DNA of 64,000 bases. Source: Pseudocercospora fijiensis CIRAD86. Lineage: Eukaryota > Ascomycota > Dothideomycetes > Mycosphaerellales > Mycosphaerellaceae. A model generated the notes under the pieces. It worked only from the letters and a program-made list of their open reading frames with translations. It made no database searches and was not told the DNA's origin. Positions 43,900 to 56,149 of the stretch are shown in pieces (position 1 is the stretch's first letter; every line of letters begins with the position of its first letter). Position numbers and translations under genes: made by a program. The DNA lies in assembly GCF_000340215.1 (NCBI RefSeq), contig NW_006921532.1, positions 10,059,894-10,123,893 on the forward strand. The letters are read 5' to 3'.

Positions 43900-46080
43900 C
43901 GACAATCGGATCCCCTTTCTAGTATAGAAGCCCGACTACTTTGCTAAGTAGCTATACGTAGGTAGTAATCGAGGAAAACTAATTATTCCTATACTAAACC
44001 CGAACGGAGCGCTAGCTCTATACGAAGTAGACGGCAAACTCGAAGACACCTTCCTCGATATAGAAGACGGCATTTTTAGGCAGTTTAGCGGAGTAGGAGG
44101 AGGACTATCTTAGAACCCGTTTAGGGCTCCTCGAGGAGGTAGCACTTAAGACACTCTAGCTAATACCTAGTAGGAGTAGGAGCGCCGAAATTAGCGCACC
44201 GCTTAAATAGCTAAGCAGTAGAAGGAACTGCAAAATAAATATAACCGCCGCGTCGCTAGAGATAGTAGGTAAGGCACTACTACTCGGAAGGGGGACTCTC
44301 TCTCTCTTACCCCGTTTATACCGATTAAGCGTACGGGTAATAAAGATTAGGGATACGATTATAAGCGTATATATAATCTAAGCTACTTTAAGGTAAAGGA
44401 CGCTAAGGAGCTAGTTATATTAGTTACGGCGTACAAGGATAAGTAGATAGATATACTCGACGAATTTAAGCTTTGTTTCGATTATAATAAGGACCTTGCT
44501 ATTAATTAGCGCAATAAGCGTAGGACTACTAAGAGTAGCCTAAAGGATACTAAGGCATATATTGCAGAGCTCGAGGAAGAGAACGAGCGTCTAGAACTTA
44601 AAACTAATAAGGCTATAGAGGCCCTCGAAACTAGAGGTACGAACCTTAACTAGGCTACTTGTATCGCCGAACTCGAAAAGGAGGGCGAGAAGGTAGTAGA
44701 GGAGATTTAGTCTCTATAGAGCCGTATATAGAACCTAGGCAATAAGCGTAAAGACTTAGAGGCTTAGGTATACGAGTTAGTAGTCTTTACTAGGAAGTAT
44801 GCCCTAAACTACTACGACGCCTAGTTTAGGACCGGTATACCGAAGACACCCGGTAGCGGTAGATTAACGAAGGCACGTCTTAATAAACTTAACGCTGCCC
44901 GCCTAGCGAAGGAAGCTTCGACATCTAAGCTATTACGATTACGCTAGCTACTCGATATAAAGAAGTAGCCGATACTACCTGCTTCGCGGCTAGGGTCGCC
45001 GACTGCGGGTTTTAGAGGAGTTATAGATTCTATCCTACTTAACAAGCGTACTTAGCGTATAGCTCTTAAGGAGCCTAGCGCCGCTAGTCCTATTAGAGCT
45101 GTCGCTCCTAATATAAATCGCTCCGCGAGCGTACCGAATACGCTATAGACTTATACTACTAACCGGAAGAACCCTTGTAATCTTCTACCGAAGTACTCTA
45201 GTAATAAGAAGGTAGACAAGGTAGACTTCGAAGAATAGAAGGACCTCGTTAAATAGTATATACTCTTCGAATCCAAGGTCCGCGATAAAGATAAATTACT
45301 TACTATTATATACAATCGCACTACCGGTAATACCCGCCTGCTCCTTCTTCCGTATAAGAATATAGGCACCTTTAAGACTTAGCGCGATCCGATCGATACT
45401 CTAGAGAACGGTAGTTATAGCACTTACTATAAGAAGCGCTAGCGACGACAGGCTCTATATAACCTAACTTAGTCTGCTAACTAGACATTCGACGACTTCT
45501 ATACGAAGTTCTATAGATACGTTATCTACCTTAGTTATATAAAGACCGAAGACCTCTATAAGGAGGCAATAGCTCTCCTACGCGAGAAGGTTAAGTTTAA
45601 CCTACGTAGGTAGATCGCAGGCCGCTCCTTTAGTAGTCTTGCCGATATAAAGGATGCCCTTTAGCAGATTAAGGTTGATCTAGATAATATCCCTAATCGC
45701 GCTTAGGACCCTACGGCTAAGAAGCCTACTATACTAAAGAATCCTACTACGCCGGCTACGTAGAAGAATGCCGCTACTAGTAGTAAGGACCCTAGTAAGC
45801 CGCGGGAGTAGCGCTTAGAAGAGAAGATTAAGGAGGAATATAATATTGCCGCTACTAAGAAGGCTAGTATTATATACCGTACTTTAACTAAGAAGGACTT
45901 AGCTAAGGCTAAGGAGAAAGAGGTTGAGGTTTGCTTTACGTATAAGTAGATAGGCTATAGCAAGTAGCACTTATCCTACCTAATAAAGCCGTTCCGGAAG
46001 ACTAACGTAAGCGCTATTATAGTTAAGGAAGATAACGGCGTAAAGCAGCTTACCTAGAACCCGGAAAACGAGTAACCTCT
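43900..46080 (+). pseudogene. Gypsy-D gag remnant
   Basis: The interval is long and charged, with coiled-coil-like Glu/Lys/Leu patterns at about 44540-44720 (AYIAELEEENERLEL type). A capsid-like region lies at about 45230-45640, and a CCHC-type knuckle begins at about 45930 (VCFTYKQIGYSK, with Cys and His mutated to Tyr). Stops are frequent. The minus-strand frame at 45151-45369 is a shadow. Confidence 0.75.
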
Positions 46081-46299
46081 AACGCGCGACGTAGCGATTA
46101 GAGGTCTACTTTATTATTAATTGCGTCTAGTAAGGACCTACTACGACCGGCCTTGCCGAACGATCCTCCTATACCCGATTATTATCGATTACAACCCTCT
46201 ACGCCTATATCCTAAGAACTCGCCGAAGAAGGTAATTTACCGCTTGTCGTACGTAAACACTCGGCAGTTGCGATAAACGTAATCTTAGCAATAGAAGCT

Positions 46300-48370
46300 A
46301 GCAACGTTCCTATACGTACTAAGAACTTTGTCGTCTATAGCTATATTATAATAGCTAATAGAATATATATTACGGTACGCGTCCTTATCGATCTAGGCGC
46401 TAAGTCTAGCTTTTATAGTATAGACTTCGCGAAGAAGATACTAAACCGCAAACTCCTACCTAACGCTTAGCGTCTTACTATAGCAAATAATACTATAGGC
46501 TACGCTACCGAATGCACTACTATACGCTTAGACCTAAACGGCTATATCGAAAACTATAACCTTTATATTGCTAATACGGGCAATCGAGACCTAATCCTCG
46601 GTATAGACTAGATACAAAAGCATAACCTAGAGATCCGTTAGAGAGATATAATACTAACGTTCCGACCTAAGTATAATAAGCATTGCTCTCGCACCCCTAC
46701 TATCTTACGATACGAAACCTACGAGAAAGGTAATAAGGATTCTCCCCTTAGTATAGCATCGATAGACATAGAAGAAGCCGTTAGCCTTACTAAAGAAGAG
46801 CTAGCCGAAGGATACCTAGTTTAGGAATTTCCTGCTAGTATAGATAAGCTAGTAGCAATCAATATAGTAGACGTTAAATTGAACGCTATTACTACTATAG
46901 ACTTCGAGAAGTTTATAAAAGAGAAACCGGACCTAGATATCGACTCTCTCCTGCCCGAATAGTTCAAAGACTATAAAGACTGTTTCGATCCGAAGGTTAC
47001 TAACACTCTGCCGCCGCATAGGCCTAATATAGACATAGCTATTAAGTTTAAGCCTAGTACTAAACTGCCTTATACGCGCCTATACCCTATAGGACGACAA
47101 GAACTAGAAGCGACGTACAAATACGTTCGCGACTAAGAAAGCAAGGGTATAATTAAGCCGTTAACCTCGCGCGTCGCCTTACCTATACTTATTATTAAGA
47201 AGCTAGGCGGTAGCTTGCGGGTCTGCGTTAACTATCGCGCAGTTAACGCTATTACTATTAAGAACCGATATCCGATTCCTTAGGTATAAGAGATTATATC
47301 GAATATAAGTAGGGCTACGATCTTTATAGTCCTAGATATTATTGCTGCTTTTAACGAACTCCGTATCCGCGCTAGAGATAAGTAGAAGATAGCCTTTACG
47401 ACCCGCTTTAGCACCTATAAATATCTAGTTGTACTATTTAGTCTATGCAATACACCGAGTGTATTCTAAGCCTATATTAACAAGACTCTTAAATAGTACT
47501 TAGATAATATCGTTACGGCGTATCTCGATAACGCTATTATCTTTAGTAAAGACTATACTAACGGCTATACTATATACGTTGCATATATAGAGAAGATTCT
47601 AGATTGCTTCTAGAAGGCACGTTTGCTATTAGACATTAATAAGTCTAAGTTCTTTGTTACCCGCGTTAAGTACCTCGGTATTATTATTGTCGCTAGCAAG
47701 GGTTTAGAAATAGATCCCGAAAAGATTAAGGCTATCGTCGAATAGCAGCCTCCTCGCAACGTTAAGGCAGTACTTTCCTTCCTTAGTCTTACTAACTTCT
47801 ATAGGCGATTTATCCGTAACTTCTCGATAATCGTATACCCGCTAACTAAGCTTACTAAAGGCTAGAAGTAGAAGAACTAAGAAGGGAAGAAGGTACCTCC
47901 TAGACCCTTTATCTAGACTGAAGCGTATTAAAAGGCTTTTAATGCCTTAAAGAAGGCTTTTACTTTAGCGCTAGTGCTAATGCACTATAACCCTGCTAAA
48001 CCCTACGTTGTTAAGGCTAATTCCTCCGATATATATACTAGAGGTATACTCTCGCAAGTCGGTAAAGATAGGCAGACACACCCCGTTGCCTTCTACTCTA
48101 ACAAGATAAACCCTGCTAAATACAATTACGAGATCTATAACAAAGAGCTTATAGCTATTATCCGTGCCTTCGAGGAATAGCGCCTAGAACTAATAAGCAA
48201 CCCTTCTCGAGTAATTACTAATTATCGGGATCTCTAATACTTTATAACGACTAAGCAACTTAACCGACGTTAGGCGCGCTAGTCCGAGTTTCTATTATCT
48301 TTTAACTTTTAGATTAAATACCGCCCTAGTAGGCTTAATAACCGAGCCGACGCACTCTCTCGCTAAGATT
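46300..48370 (+). pseudogene. Gypsy-D protease, reverse transcriptase and RNase H
   Basis: The protease block is VLIDLGAKSSFYS at about 46381 and the later ILGIDQIQKHNLEI block near 46590. RT shows [72 protein letters not shown], the degenerate Y-x-D-D as TAYLDNAIIFSK (about 47515), and [11 protein letters not shown] near 47800. RNase H is open at 47974-48180 with VKANSSDIYTRGILSQVGK, HPVAFYSNKINPAKYNYEIY and NKELIAIIRAFEE; the next codon, TAG, replaces the usual Trp. The block ends RPSRLNNRADALSR at about 48365. Confidence 0.9.
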
Positions 48371-48749
48371 AAAATATAGATATATCTAAGGATATGAAAC
48401 ATCGACAGCAGGTATTGCTAAAGCTATACAACCTGTCGCCGGACGTACGGGCGTCTCTCGCCGTCGCTGCGGTCTCGGTCGAACCTACTATAACGGCTTA
48501 ATAACAGTATCGTTGCGCCCTAGCTGTTTTAGAGGCAAACGAGGCCTCTATTAAAGAAATAATCTCCGCGGCGTACGCGAAGGATAAGCTTACTAAGGTT
48601 ATTAAAGCCGCTTTAAAGGAGGGGGTAAAACGCCTTCTATACTACATTAACGGCGTCGGCGACTTAAGATTCAACTTAAGTAAGTGTAAACTTAAGAACA
48701 ATATGGTCTGTATTTGAGGGCGTACGTACGTACTAGACGTTAACAACCT

Positions 48750-49500
48750 ACAAGGAGAAGTGATTTCGGATATATACGACTCTACCCTTGCCGGCTACCC
48801 GGGCAGAGAGATTACTTACGACATAATAGCCCGCTTATACTACTAGCTAGGCATATATGCGGACGTTGCTAAATATATAAAGGTCTGCTAGATCTATAAG
48901 AGAATCAAATCTTCCCGAGAAGGGTATTAAGGACTACTAAAACAACCGCTACCTCCTAATAGAGCTTATAGCGTCGTTACGATTAACTTTGTTGTTTAGC
49001 TTCCTAAGAGTTATAGCTTCGAGGGTATGCCGTACGAGAACATCCTTACCCTAACTTGTCGCCTAACGAAGCGTAAGCATCTTCTACCGGTCGTAGACCT
49101 AGAACCTAATACATCTACCTAGACACTAGTATAGCGCGTGTTTAAGGATACTAGCCTCCCTAAACATATCTTCTCGGATAGAGGCACTTAGTAGGCTAGT
49201 CGCTTCTAGAAGACTCTCTATAAACGATAGGGAGCTAAGCGCAGTATATCTACTTCCTTCTATCCGATAACTAATAGGCAGTCGGAGGAAACGAATAAGG
49301 AGATAGAGCAGTACCTCCGTACCTTCGTTAATTATATATAAGACGATTAGGTTAATTATATCTACCTATACGAGTTTGCTTTAAATAACTACAAGTCGGC
49401 TATAACTAGTATTTTACCCTTCTATGCTACTATCGGTAGGTATCCGAATATAGGTATATAAGCGAGCTCGAGCGCTAAGGAGTACGTGCTCTCTATATAG
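48750..49500 (+). pseudogene. Gypsy-D integrase
   Basis: The zinc-binding part ends near 48910 with KVCQICKRIKSS. The catalytic core shows ILTLTCRLTKRKHLLPVV (about 49040-49095), HIFSDRGTQQASRF (about 49160-49210) and SFYPITNRQSEETNKEIEQY (about 49255-49315) with the catalytic glutamate region. GRYPNIGI follows. Interrupted by TAG/TAA. Confidence 0.88.
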
Positions 49501-49914
49501 AAGTTTAATAAGCAGCTTACCGACGACTTCGCCGCATATATAAAACGAATATACGACTACTACGCCGCTTAGATTATATATATCTAAGCAGCGCGCGAAG
49601 CGTAAGGCAATAGCAAGCTAGCGCGGCGCTATAAGATTAGCGACAAGGTTTGGCTAGATACGCGTAATATTAAGACTAAGCGCCCTAGCAAGAAGCTTAA
49701 CTATAAGTTTGTAGGACCCTACAAGATTACTAAAGTTATTGCGACCGATATATATCGCCTCGAGCTGCTAAGTAGTATACGCATCTACGACGTCTTCTAT
49801 ACTAACCTCCTACGACTCTCCGATATAACCGCCGCCGACGCCTTCCCGAACTAGTAGCACGAACCCGAGCCTAACCTAGTTAAGGCCGATAACGGCACTA
49901 TTAAAGAGCATTAG

Positions 49915-50065
49915 GAAGTCGAGGAGGTGTTAGATAGCGTATAGACTAGACTAGTACATAAGGGAGTTAAGTATACCGTTCGCTAGAAGGGCGGCGCTAT
50001 TACGACTAAACCCTATATTAACTTAAAGAATAGCGTAGCCGATCTAATCGCTAACTATTATTATA
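49915..50065 (+). pseudogene. Gypsy-D chromodomain-like C-terminus
   Basis: VEEVLDSVQTRLVHKGVKYT followed by VRQKGGAITTKPYINLKN resembles a chromodomain. The second Trp position is not conserved, so this may be a divergent group II type. Confidence 0.55.
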
Positions 50066-50622
50066 AGAACCCGCAAGCGCCGAAGCTAAAGAGTTAGAAG
50101 CCGCCTATAGACTAGGATCTAGCTAAGGCTAGCACAACTACTAATGCCGAGAGCGGTACTAAGGACACTATTATACCTATCGCTAAGACTTCTACTACTA
50201 CGGATAAAGTTAATCTAACGCTTAAGAACGATACGACCGAGACACCTATACCTGCTATAATAGGTACTACTACAGACCGGCCCGCTAGCGGCGCTATTAA
50301 TACTAGCTTGCGACGTAGCTTAAGGTATGCCGCTTAGATATAATAAACAGCTATACGGGCATAAGGCGTACCGCTTAGTTACGATAAACGGTCCTGTTGC
50401 AAGTTAGAGATATAGTTAGCTTTGCTACCGTAGAATAGAGGTCCTTTTGACCTGTTAGGTATAGTTTAGTCGCTGCGCTAGCCGTCTTTACATATATTAC
50501 GATTTACGATTTACGATAGAGTTTGCAAGGATATACCCTATAATTAATTGTTTACTTTAAGCGATATTATACAGATAGATAAGCGTCTTAGAGGGCTAAG
50601 CGCTAGTTTAAAAGTGAGGTAA

Positions 50623-50786
50623 TGTTACGGGGTAACCTCTCTAGACCCTATTTATATAAGGCTTAGCATGCTTAGTTATAGCTTAGTTATCGGCTTCGCG
50701 TACTTTAACTCGCGTTACAACTTAGATAGGCTCTTCGTAGCAAGTACTCGATATTAAACGTACCTATACACTTCCGCCCCTTGTTA
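50623..50786 (+). repeat. Gypsy-D 3' LTR (164 bp)
   Basis: It follows the purine-rich AAAAGTGAGGTAA tract, starts TGTTACGGGGTAACC and ends CCGCCCCTTGTTA. CTATC follows. Confidence 0.93.
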
Positions 50787-50904
50787 CTATCGATTCTAGC
50801 GATCCTAGCGATCCTAGCGATCTTAGCGATCCTAGCGATCCTAGCGATCCTATCGATCCTATTAATCTTAAGCGATCCTAGCGATCCTATTAATCCTAGA
50901 TAAT
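50787..50904. repeat. S2 satellite, right block
   Basis: Its first 76 bp are identical to the 76 bp that begin at 43435 left of Gypsy-D, including the variant units GATTCTAGC and GATCTTAGC. After that it changes to TAATCTTAAGCGATCC. Confidence 0.93.
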
Positions 50905-51137
50905 TATATAATAGTTTTTTATATATTCTTTTTTAAAATTTAAAAGAACTAGTAGATATAAAGATTTAAAAATCTATAAATGTATTATTATACTAGAGAG
51001 GACGAGATATTATACTTTATAATCTATAAATAGTATAATAGGATCTAGAGAAAGCTAAGAGCACTCTTTTTATCTTTTATTATTTTAGCTTTTATTAAAT
51101 AGGTAACCTATAAAACTTAGACTTTAACCTAGAACTA

Positions 51138-51306
51138 TACTAAAAGTAGAACACTTTTATTTAATATTACTAAGCCGTAGGCCTTCTAGACAAAAAGACA
51201 GATAAAGTTAAAACTACTAAAAAAAGATATTTTCTTTCTTTAATATCTTTTTATCTAGAAGGTTTACGGCTTAGTAATGTAAGACAAAAATGTTCTATTT
51301 TTAGTA
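51138..51306. mobile_element. Palindromic MITE copy 2 (169 bp)
   Basis: The arms of about 62 bp run from TACTAAAAGTAGAACACTTT through ATTACTAAGCCGTAGGCCTT to a short loop and back (AAGGTTTACGGCTTAGTAAT and TCTATTTTTAGTA). Almost the whole unit folds into one hairpin. No coding capacity. Confidence 0.88.
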
Positions 51307-51397
51307 TAGTATAATATATTAACTTTTATTATTAAGTTAATCGATCCTATCGATCCTAAGCGATCGCGAGCGATCCTAAGCGATCCTAGAATTTCTT

Positions 51398-51448
51398 AGG
51401 ATTCCGATTAATAGGATCCTTGTAATCGGTAAAAATATTTCTATAACG
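51398..51448 (-). repeat. Right terminal inverted repeat of the foldback-like element
   Basis: It is the inverted partner of 42119-42170. S1 minisatellite resumes immediately after it. Confidence 0.75.
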
Positions 51449-51714
51449 AAGGCGTTATAGATAGTAGTACTAACTGTTAGCGCTGCGGATTAGACTTACT
51501 ATACGCGTTCTATATACTACTTAGTATTATAAGCCTTCTAAATTAGAATTCCTATAAGTATTTTAGATTAAAATTACTATAGGCGTTTTAGATTAGACTT
51601 AATATACGCCTTATAGGTAGTACCTACTATAAGCGTTCCGACTTAGAAAGAACTACTTACTAGAGATATTTCGAATAGTACTCGCTATAGCTATTCCGGA
51701 TAGTAATTACTATA
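51449..51714. repeat. S1 minisatellite, middle block
   Basis: It has the same ~25-30-bp units as 41085-42118 (TTACTATACGCGTTCTA and TTACTATAGGCGTTTTAGAT variants), cut at 51714 by Gypsy-E. Confidence 0.85.
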
Positions 51715-52418
51715 TATTATAGTAGCTACCTAGAAAGCACCGACAAGTCCTATAAGCTAGCTACTATACTATAAAGTAATGTTAGATTTAAGTTGCCTTA
51801 GTAGTAGGGGCACCTAGCGAAGCAGGTCGCCTAGTTAGCCGCCTATTTAGCCGTATAACGTAATATCTTAGGGACTCCCGCGGAGACCGTATATAGTAGA
51901 ACAATACGTTATATATTAATATACGAACGACGGGACTATACTAAGCTACGCGTAGGCGTATACGGACGATAGTAAGCGAGATATATAGAGTCGTAGGATA
52001 GATCCGAGTAGTAGGAGGGAACCGGAAGATAGGGAAGAGCTAGGAGAAATATATTTGCTTAAGAGCGGTTAAACGAGTTCGTATACGCGCGCTACGCAAG
52101 TTAGCTAGGAGATAAAGGCGCTACGAGATAGCGGATAAGCGGGATACGCGTACGCGTACTTAGCGCGTAGGGAAGGATCTAAAAGCAGAGGTTTACTAAG
52201 AAGTTAGTAAGTAGGATATATATACTTACGCTTACGCGTTAGACGCGCTAGACGCCCGTAGGGCGGGATACTAAGGAAGGAGCTCTCTCTCTAAGGTACC
52301 CTTCTTCCTTTCTTCGTAGTTCGTCTTATATAGATAGTAGCTATATTAATTTAGTACTCCCTTTAGTTTAGTTTAAAGTTTCGTATATATTCTTACTACT
52401 TAGCCTCTAACCCTTATA
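51715..52418 (+). repeat. Gypsy-E 5' LTR (704 bp)
   Basis: It starts TATTATAGTAGC (RIP of TGTTATAG) and ends AACCCTTATA. It is a direct repeat of 57730-58433 with scattered C/T and G/A differences. Confidence 0.95.
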
Positions 52419-52439
52419 TTACGAACTACCTCTAAAAAC

Positions 52440-53560
52440 GCCTCTATTAAGATAGATACTCCCGACGAGTAGATTTAAAATATAAGACCTAACGAAATAC
52501 CCGATTTTTTAAGTTTAGTATAGAAGGATATCCCCGCTATACGCGAGTAGCTAGATTACGCTTATACTACCGACCCGGAACTACTCGCTAACCTGCTTAA
52601 GGCTTATAAAGATACTACTCGTTTCCTCTCGGTCTCTCGTATAAGCCTTAGTACTACTCTTAACGATACTAATACTTCTATTATAGAAAAAGAAGACGAG
52701 GTAGGCCGCCTCTAGTCGTAGCTCGCCTCTACTCGCCTAGGCGCTATAGTACCCGCTTCTTACCTATTTACGCCTACTTCGAATAAAAGTAAGAAACTTA
52801 GCGACTCGAACGCTTTACTAGTAAGCGCGAAGTATACGAAGAATTTAAGACTTAAGTTAAAATCCGCTTTCTCGCTAACGCTAATTACTATCTAACTAAA
52901 GCTTTAAAGACCGGATTTATATTCTCTCTACTCGGCGGCTCCGCCCTCGATTTCTACTATAGCCTTTTAAAAAACGTAGAAACTACTACGACGACTAGTA
53001 TCTAGAAGGCCCTCGACGCTAGCTTCGGCGACCTAGACCGTAAATAAACTACGCGCCTAAACTTAGACAAACTTAAGCAAGTAAACAAGACCTACTAAGA
53101 ATACTACGCCGCCTTCTAATACGAGATTAGATACGCTAAATACCTCCCGGACGTCGCTAAGTAGATCTTAGTATACGGTCTTAGCGAAGAAATAATATTA
53201 CAAGTCCGCGATAAAGATACGGAGACTCTAGACATTACCGAACTATACGCCTTACTTATATATATCGATAATACGACTCGGAAGTTCGCGAAAATTATCG
53301 CTAACCGCAGAGGCGCCTATACGAATACTAGCCGCTTTACGTCGCCGTTCGCTACGCTACTATCGAAGTTATAGATACCTTAGACGCCGGCTTTAGCACT
53401 AGCTCCTACTGTAGCCCTAATACCGCTAGGCGCCTAGCCTACCGCCGAACCGATAGATTTAAGCGCTGCCTCGCTCGGCGCCCGTCTACGCGCGCCCCTA
53501 GTAAACGGTAAGCTTTCGGAAGAAAAGAAGTAGCGTTACTATATAGTAGGAGAATAAATC
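52440..53560 (+). pseudogene. Gypsy-E gag remnant
   Basis: Plus-strand frames give an N-terminal part with YAYTTDPELLANLLKAYKD and a Ser/Thr-rich segment (about 52560-52830), then a capsid-like part (about 52900-53300). The frame shifts at least once, so indels are present. No zinc knuckle could be assigned with confidence. Confidence 0.6.
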
Positions 53561-53869
53561 TACTACAGAGTAAAAGGATATATTACTCGCCTCTACCTAT
53601 CTCTCGTCGGCCGGCTAAATACACTAACGATATAGCGAGTCGCCGCTACGAATATTACGACTCTAGATACGCCTTTACTAGCTAGCGCTACTCTAAGTAG
53701 CTAGGGAAAAGCTTAAACCTTATATATAGTCGCTTATAAGGTTTATTCGTTCTAGAGCTAGGAGTATCTGCTACTACCTTCCCTTTCTCTAGCTTAGCTA
53801 TAGAGAAAGAGTTAGTTTACTAGCCTTTCGTAGTAGAAACCTTAATAGGAAATTAAAAGAAATTATTAA

Positions 53870-55760
53870 AAACCATAGCTCTTATTAATAACGGCGTAAC
53901 CGGCTACTCGTTTATAGATTACGACTATACGAGAGAGCTCGGCTTAACGTTCTAAGACCTTACGTACGCTCGGGAGTTAGAAATGTTTAATAATACGACC
54001 GCGGCTACCGGTAAGGTAACCTAGATCTGCTACTTATCTATTACTATCGGCCCGTATACCGAATATATTATGTTTTTTCTTACGGAACTCCTAAAGACTT
54101 ACCCTATTATTCTTAGTCTTCCTTAGCTTAAAAAGTATAACCTAGTTATCGACTAGGCCTCCGAATCTGCATTATTTACGAGCAAGCATTACGTAGAGTA
54201 CTATTTTAGCGAATTTAGTTCTACCCCCGATACTCCCCGAGATCGTACTATATTTGCTATTAGCGCGGCTACCTTCTTATATCTTGCCTACAGCCTGCGA
54301 TAAACGCACTTAGATCTTCGCCGTAATAATATAAGATATCGAGAAAGCTATCCGAAGGTTCGACGAAGAACCGACGGATCTAAGAAGGAAACTACTAAAG
54401 GAATATTAGTACCGACTCTACTAGTTTTCGAAGAAGAACGCCGATATTCTACTACTGTACTAGCTAGGTATCGACTATAAAATCGAGCTAATCGACGGTA
54501 AACTGCCGCTATACGGCCCTCTCTATTCTATATCTCGAGATAAGCTCCTTATACTAAAGAAATATCTAGAAGATAACTTATAAAAAGGCTTTATCCGCCC
54601 TAGTTCCTCTAAAGCTACCGTACTAGTTATATTTGCCTAGAAACCTAGCGGAGGTCTCCGCTTCTACGTAGACTACTAGGGCCTTAACGCCTTAACGAAA
54701 AAGAACCGCTACCTAATTCCTCTCGTAAACGAAACGCTCGAACGTCTTTCGAAAGCCCGCTAGTTTACGAAGCTCGACGTAATCGCTGCCTTTAACGCGA
54801 TCTATATTACTAAGGGAGACGAATAGCTAATAGCCTTCCGAACCCGTTACGGCCTTTTCGAATACCTAGTCTTACCGTTTGGGCTCTATAACGGACCTAG
54901 CACGTTCTAATTATATATTAACGATACGCTTAAAGAATTCTTAGACGCCTTCGTCTTAGTATATATAGACGATATCTTAATCTATAGTAAAATGAAAGTA
55001 GAATACTACGAATATATCGAAAAGGTACTTTAGAAACTCGAAGAAGCTAGACTATATATCGATATCGATAAGTACGAATTCTATAAGTAAGAGGTAAAAT
55101 TCCTCGGCCTTATTATCTCCTTAGAAGGTATCCGAATAGATCCTAGTAAAATCGAAGCCGTTCTAAACTAGGTAGTACTACGAAATATAAAAGAAGTCTA
55201 AGGCTTTCTCGGTTTCGCTAACTTCTACCGGAGATTTATACGGAATTTTAGCGGAATCGCCTATCCTTTTATAGTACTTACGTAGAAAGACGTTAAATTC
55301 GAATAGTCTCCGGCCTATTAAGAAGCCTTCGACTAGCTACGATAAAGTTTTACGACTATACCGATTCTATAATACTTCGACTTTAATAAGGAAACGCGTC
55401 TAGAAACTAATACTTCCGACGGTACGACTAGCGCCGTTCTCCTTTAGCGAGCGACCCTAGAAGATACGTAGCTACCTATAGTCTACCTCTCTAAGAAAAT
55501 GTCCTCCGCGGAATATAATTATAATCTCTACGATAAAGAATTCCTCGTAATCGTTAAAGCCTTCGAAGAATAGCGCCTAGAGCTCGAAGGTTCTAAATCG
55601 CCGATCTAGGTTAGCTCGGATTATAAGAATCTCGTCTACTTTCTTAAAAGCAAAATCCTTAGCCGTAGGTAGGTATACTAGAGTAAGTTTCTTTCCCGGT
55701 TTAACTTCGTAATTTAGTATACGCCGGTAAAGCAAACTTATAGGTAGACGTACTTATAAA
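53870..55760 (+). pseudogene. Gypsy-E protease, reverse transcriptase and RNase H
   Basis: The protease region reads KTIALINNGVTGYSFIDYDY at about 53868. RT begins near 54480 with IELIDGKLPLYGPLYSISRD and continues with NRYLIPLVNETLERLSKAR, FTKLDVIAAFNAIYITKGDE, FRTRYGLFEYLVLPFGLYNG, the intact catalytic motif VYIDDILIYSK at about 54958-54990, and [20 protein letters not shown] near 55205-55263. RNase H follows with LETNTSDGTTSAVLLQRAT, VYLSKKMSSAEYNYNLYDKE and FLVIVKAFEE. The first catalytic Asp is replaced by Asn. Stops are RIP-type at Trp/Gln positions. Confidence 0.92.
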
Positions 55761-56149
55761 GCGTAATAGAGACTCGCCTTTAGATCGAGGCCTATAACGT
55801 AAAGAATAGTCTATCCTTAAAGAGTATAACCTAAGCTAGGAACTATACGAGCTCCTTAGAGACGACTTTACTAGCCCGGAGCCTCTCGTAGTATCCTTCG
55901 TACTAATAGCCGCTCCCGCCTTTCTCGGAGATAACGATAGCTCGGACGACGAAGATACGAGCTTAGAAAACTTAGATAGCGACTAGGAAAGCAGAGAAGA
56001 AGTATAGAACCTCCTCGAACCTACCTAACTCGAGTACTAGCTTACGATAGCGTACGCTAAAGACGCTTTTACTAAGGGCCTAATTTACGCTTTATAGAAC
56101 GAAGAACGGTTATACGAGAATTTTTCTCTCTCGGAGTATAAACTCTATA

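Larger units (their letters stand above)
43512..50786 (+). mobile_element. Gypsy-D: full-length Ty3/gypsy element in the S2 satellite
   Basis: The element is 7275 bp with 164-bp LTRs, a CTATC target duplication (43507-43511 and 50787-50791), a long gag, zinc knuckle, protease, RT, RNase H, integrase and a chromodomain-like C-terminus. It belongs to a lineage different from Gypsy-A/B: RT and integrase motifs differ and gag is longer. The LTR ends are TGTTAC and CTTGTTA, so the 3' end is TA rather than CA even in the less mutated copy. It is RIP-mutated, with one open RNase H piece. Confidence 0.93.
42119..51448. mobile_element. Foldback-like nonautonomous element with ~50-bp inverted ends, holding nested insertions
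   Basis: The left end CGTTACGGAAACATTTTTCC (42119) is matched by the reverse complement of the right end, CGTTATAGAAATATTTTTAC (ending 51448). Similarity continues inward through an AGGATC-TATTAAT block and into inverted GATC-rich subterminal repeats. S1 minisatellite lies on both sides, so it entered S1. After subtracting Gypsy-D, the solo LTR and their duplications, about 1.7 kb remains, including the GATCC satellite and two palindromic MITEs. No transposase is visible. The target duplication could not be fixed. Confidence 0.7.

Noticed and set aside
45151..45369. 72-codon minus-strand frame
   Set aside because: It is the shadow of Gypsy-D gag on the plus strand.
43435..50862. A 76-bp target-site duplication made by the Gypsy-D integrase
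   Set aside because: Ty3/gypsy integrases make about 5-bp duplications; CTATC fits that, and the longer identity is better explained by the tandem array or later recombination.
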